Below, piece by piece: positions 6,257 through 8,939 of a DNA stretch of 8,939 nt. The first letter of the stretch is position 1. Every line of letters starts with the position of its first letter. Under the pieces are notes generated by a model. It saw only the letters and a list, made by a program, of their open reading frames with translations. It searched no databases and was not told the DNA's origin. The stretch is from an uncultured beta proteobacterium (GTDB lineage Bacteria; Pseudomonadota; Gammaproteobacteria; Burkholderiales; Burkholderiaceae_C), in assembly GCA_903840825.1 (NCBI GenBank), contig CAIMHL010000352.1, positions 1 to 8,939 of the forward strand, given 5' to 3'. The translations under genes and the position numbers were made by a program.

Positions 6257-7489
6257 ATGCAGATCGATTTTTCACCCAAAGTGCAAGAGCTTCACTGCCG
6301 CGTCAAAAACTTTCTAGAAGAAAACGTCTTCCCAAGCTACGAACGCCGCGAGAAGGAAATCGCTGCCAATGCCAAAGAAGGAAATGCCTACCGAAGCTAC
6401 CCCGTCCTTGAAGAACTCAAGGCCAAGGCCAAAGCGCAAGGGCTGTGGAACCTGTTTCTGCCCGAGTCCGGACACGGCTATGGCCTGACCAATCTGGAAT
6501 ATTCGCCAATTGCAGAAATGATGGGGCGCCAGTATTGGTCGGCTGAAGTCTTCAACTGCTCGGCGCCGGACACCGGCAACATGGAGGTACTGGCGCGCTA
6601 CGGCACAGAAGAGCAAAAAGAAACATGGCTCAAGCCCCTGCTGGCTGGCACGATTCGCTCTGCTTTTGCGATGACCGAACCAGCCGTGGCTTCTTCGGAT
6701 GCCACCAACATCGAATGCCGTATCGTGCGCGACGGTGACGACTACGTGATCAATGGCCGCAAGTGGTACATCACCGGCGCTGCCGCCGAGAACTGCAAGG
6801 TCTTCATTCTGATGGGCAAGACCGACCCCGACAACGCCAACCGGCATCGCCAACAATCCATGATTTTGGTGCCCAAGGACACGCCCGGCGTAACCATCGT
6901 GCGTGACATGGCGCTGTACGGCTTCATGGACCCCCCGGCCGGTCACCCTGAAGTGCTGTTTGAGAACGTGCAAGTGCCCGCGAGCAATATTTTGTTGGGT
7001 GAAGGCCGCGGTTTTGAAATTGCACAAGGACGCCTTGGACCTGGACGCATTCACCACTGCATGCGAGTGGTTGGCATGGCCGAAGCCGCGCTGGAAATGA
7101 TGTGCCGCCGCGTGGTGTCACGGGTCGCATTTCACAAACCACTGTCTGACCAAAGTTTGTGGCGCGAGCGCATTGCCAAATCGCGCACACTGATTGAACA
7201 GACCCGTTTTCTGGTGTTGCATGCGGCACAACGCATGGATCTGGTTGGAAACAAGGTTGCAGCCAAAGAAATTGCGATGATCAAAGTGGCCGCCCCAAAC
7301 AATTGCTGCAAGGTGATTGACTGGGCAATTCAGGCGCATGGTGCTGCTGGTTTCAGCCAGGATTTCCTGCTCACTCACTACTACGCCTATGCACGCCATC
7401 TGAGAACAGCCGACGGTCCGGACGAGGTGCATAACAACGCCATCGCCAAACTAGAGCTGGCACCCTACCTTGCGGCGACCAAGCGCTAA
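6257..7489 (+). CDS. Acyl-CoA dehydrogenase, ACAD10/11-like
   Basis: A 410-residue cytoplasmic flavoprotein that oxidises an acyl-CoA to the 2-enoyl-CoA. The beta-domain signature is AFAMTEPAVASSDATNIEC (136-154) with VINGRKWYITGA (164-175). The C-terminal domain carries QAHGAAGFSQD (359-369), the QxxGxxG FAD-contact loop. The segment TADGPDEVHNNAIAK (384-398) replaces the usual YEGT-x-EIQ, which puts Asp386 where medium-chain ACADs have the catalytic Glu. The ADGPDEVH pattern is typical of the ACAD10/11 subgroup and of many proteobacterial homologues. Unlike the pair at 179-2510 it looks self-sufficient. The start at 6257 has a good ribosome site and is the first Met. It is probably controlled by the divergent LysR regulator. 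The substrate class is unknown; a branched or long acyl chain is a guess. Confidence 0.88.
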   Translation: MQIDFSPKVQELHCRVKNFLEENVFPSYERREKEIAANAKEGNAYRSYPVLEELKAKAKAQGLWNLFLPESGHGYGLTNLEYSPIAEMMGRQYWSAEVFNCSAPDTGNMEVLARYGTEEQKETWLKPLLAGTIRSAFAMTEPAVASSDATNIECRIVRDGDDYVINGRKWYITGAAAENCKVFILMGKTDPDNANRHRQQSMILVPKDTPGVTIVRDMALYGFMDPPAGHPEVLFENVQVPASNILLGEGRGFEIAQGRLGPGRIHHCMRVVGMAEAALEMMCRRVVSRVAFHKPLSDQSLWRERIAKSRTLIEQTRFLVLHAAQRMDLVGNKVAAKEIAMIKVAAPNNCCKVIDWAIQAHGAAGFSQDFLLTHYYAYARHLRTADGPDEVHNNAIAKLELAPYLAATKR

Positions 7490-7575
7490 CAGCACCCCGC
7501 GAGTTCAAATTCGAAGTGCAACTTTATGAATAACGGGTTGTGTGAGCAGCACTTTGTTTGCTGGAGAATGTGCCC

Positions 7576-8587
7576 ATGAATCAATTTCAGGTCATCGTGC
7601 TGGCAACGCCTCTTTTCTTTGTCCGCATCGGGATTGAGTTTGCCTGGGGCCACTGGCGGGAGCGCCGAGGTACGGGGCGAAAAACCTACCGGTTCAACGA
7701 CATACTCAACAGCATCGGCCTAGGGGAACTCAGCCAACTTGGGGGTTTGTTTAGCCAGCTGCTCGCGCTGGGTATTTACACAGCCAGATACGTCTTTTGC
7801 ATTTTGGTCAGCGCCCGGTTTTTGGCAAAGTGGTGTCGGGTTTTTAGTGGCGCTGGTGTTTTACGATTTTTGCTACTACTGGCTACACCGCGCCGGCCAC
7901 CGCAGTGCCATTTTGTGGGCGGCTTACGGCGTGCACCACCAAAGCCAGTGCTACAACCTGTCGAAGCCTTGCGGCAAACCAGCAGCGGCCCCATGCTGAG
8001 CTGGATGTTTTATGTGCCTATGGCGCTGGTCGGTGTGCCACCGCTGGTGTTTGGCATCGTGGCACTCATTGACTTGGTTTACCAATTTTGGGTGCACACC
8101 GAGCAGGTGGGCACGCTGGGCTGGTTTGACCGGGTATTTTTGCTCCCCCTTCAACCACCGGGTGCACCACGCCATCATCGACGTGAACCTGGATAAGAAC
8201 TACGGCGGCATCCTGATTGTGTGGGACCGCTTGTTCGGCACCTTTCACGAAGAAAGCCATGCCTGTGATTACGGCACCCGCGCACGTCTGAAAAGCTGGC
8301 TTGATAAGGGCCGGGTTTGGCTCAAGCCCCCTGGCTGGCGCCCTGCAGAGCTGGAAGCCCGCTTCCCCAAGTCGCCCTTCGACCTCTCCAGCATCACCAC
8401 CTACAACCCTCCCCTCAGCCGAGCCACGCAGTGGGCCGCGGCTGCGCTCTTTTTGGTGTTGTTGCAAGGCGTGTCACTGCTGCTGTGGTTCGCCGATCAA
8501 CTGCCCAGTGCGCAATTGGCGCTTGGGAGTGCGCTGATGGTGGCGGGTTACTGGTGTGTAGGTAAATTAATGGGGGTCAGATTCTAA
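7576..8587 (+). pseudogene. Sterol desaturase/fatty acid hydroxylase superfamily gene, broken by three frameshifts
   Basis: Homology runs through two frames. It begins MNQFQVIVLATPLFF with RBS GGAG (7563-7566) and a hydrophobic N-terminus. It switches frame at a T-run (7795-7798, one extra base) into VALVFYDFCYYWLHRAGH. It returns at about 7964 (one base lost) for RQTSSGPMLSWMFY to WVHTEQVG, then shifts again at a second T-run (8137-8141, one extra base) into NHRVHHAI and NYGGILIVWDRLFGTF. The family is a di-iron membrane enzyme using about eight histidines. HRAGH (7886-7900), WVHTEQ and NHRVHH are present. In YGVHHQS the codon at 7925 is TAC (Tyr), where the HxxHH box needs His. After RLKSW (about 8286-8300) it jumps to KGRVWLKPPGWRP. 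Relatives seem to have some 20-30 more residues there, so an in-frame deletion is likely. It follows the dehydrogenase by 86 bp. Almost surely inactive unless all shifts are sequencing errors. Confidence 0.85.
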
Positions 8588-8600
8588 TTATTTTGACAGG
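8561..8600. repeat. Possible short mobile repeat overlapping the end of the desaturase pseudogene
   Basis: The stretch holds TTAATGGGGGTCAGATTC bracketed by AATTA (8565-8569) and TAATT (8585-8589), followed by TTTTGACAGGG. It is much richer in A/T than its neighbours and reminds me of the GGGGTCAGA-type repeats found near RAYT/IS200-like transposases in betaproteobacteria. It replaces the last codons of the desaturase frame, which ends KLMGVRF. The identification is from memory of the motif, with a single copy in this window. Confidence 0.35.
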
Positions 8601-8676
8601 GCTTTATATACTGTGCACCCGCGTGGCACAACAAATAGCCAACCTCCTCATTTTGCGCACTCATTAAATACATCCC

Positions 8677-8939
8677 ATGGAAATTAAGGTCAACTTTCTC
8701 GACAAGCTTCGCCTGGAAGCCAAGTTCGACGATTTCACGGTTATCGCCGATCAACCCATCCGTTACAAAGGGGATGGCTCGGCGCCTGGACCCTTCGATT
8801 ATTTTCTGGCCTCATCGGCCTTGTGCGCGGCTTACTTTGTCAAGTTGTACTGCGATACGCGCAATATTTCTACCGAGAACATCCGCCTGTCGCAAAATAA
8901 TATCGTTGATCCAGAGAACCGTTATCAGCAGATTTTCAA
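8677..8939 (+). CDS. OsmC-domain protein, N-terminal 87 residues (runs off window); possibly OsmC-YcaO fusion
   Basis: From ATG 8677 the frame is open to the window end. It begins MEIKVNFLDKLRLEAKFDDF, and the hallmark GDGSAPGPFDYFLASSALC (32-50) is the OsmC-family helix carrying the redox cysteine (Cys50), followed by Cys59 in KLYCDTR. OsmC proteins are cytoplasmic peroxidases for organic hydroperoxides, using paired cysteines. The precise opening I recall from proteins annotated OsmC domain/YcaO domain, where OsmC is fused to a YcaO-type ATP-dependent cyclodehydratase-like domain. That part, if present, lies beyond the window. The ribosome site is weak, but this ATG gives the family N-terminus. 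It is not obviously linked to the catabolic genes, being 89 bp past the broken desaturase and the repeat. Confidence 0.8.
   Translation, partial: MEIKVNFLDKLRLEAKFDDFTVIADQPIRYKGDGSAPGPFDYFLASSALCAAYFVKLYCDTRNISTENIRLSQNNIVDPENRYQQIF

Noticed and set aside
6314..7057. Long open frame antisense to the ACAD10/11-like gene (247 codons)
   Set aside because: It lies wholly inside a clear coding gene, has low-complexity His/Gly/Val-rich composition, no ribosome site and no family resemblance. It is a byproduct of GC-rich codon use.
8593..8612. TTGACA followed by TATACT as a promoter for the OsmC gene
   Set aside because: Both hexamers look good, but the spacer is only 8 bp, far too short for sigma-70. 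The TTGACA is also part of the repeat-like block.

Overview
The window looks like a piece of a betaproteobacterial chromosome, most likely Comamonadaceae (Polaromonas/Rhodoferax/Comamonas-like). This is judged from codon use and GC-rich third positions, from protein-family style, and from a neighbourhood built almost wholly of CoA-thioester chemistry. No rRNA, tRNA or CRISPR array is seen. The assignment comes from pattern recognition, not from a search.

Layout. (1) Positions 1-170 hold the 3' end of an IS6-family insertion sequence: the last 37 codons of its transposase and a terminal inverted repeat. The element stops 8 bp before the stop codon of the next gene. (2) Positions 179-2510, minus strand, carry two adjacent acyl-CoA dehydrogenase genes that resemble the small and large subunits of pimeloyl-CoA dehydrogenase (PimD/PimC type). 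Their active-site residues are complementary, as expected of an obligate heteromer. (3) Positions 2511-3027 are a decayed spacer with the C-terminal remnant of an enoyl-CoA hydratase gene on the minus strand. (4) Positions 3028-4849, plus strand, hold a double hotdog-fold protein and a crotonase-family protein in one operon. These are followed at 4908-5060 by a tiny remnant of a nitronate monooxygenase-like gene broken by an amber codon. (5) A LysR-type regulator (5137-6045, minus) is divergent from a third acyl-CoA dehydrogenase (6257-7489, plus, ACAD10/11-like C-terminus). Their shared 211-bp intergenic region contains several perfect palindromes. (6) Positions 7576-8587 are a sterol desaturase/fatty acid hydroxylase superfamily gene broken by three frameshifts, with one metal-ligand histidine lost. 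Its 3' end runs into a short repeat-like sequence. (7) From 8677 the start of an OsmC-domain protein runs off the window; it may be an OsmC-YcaO fusion.

How it works together. The intact genes supply alpha,beta-dehydrogenation of acyl-CoAs (three ACAD polypeptides), hydration or isomerisation of enoyl-CoAs (crotonase, hotdog protein) and local LysR control. This fits a beta-oxidation-like catabolic cluster for an unusual carboxylic acid, for example a dicarboxylic, alicyclic, isoprenoid or steroid-derived side chain. The substrate cannot be read from the sequence. The IS end and three separate broken genes show that the region is being rearranged and partly lost. I found no clear sign of a wholly new system. 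The best leads are the heteromeric dehydrogenase pair, the double-hotdog/crotonase operon and the gene debris between the operons.
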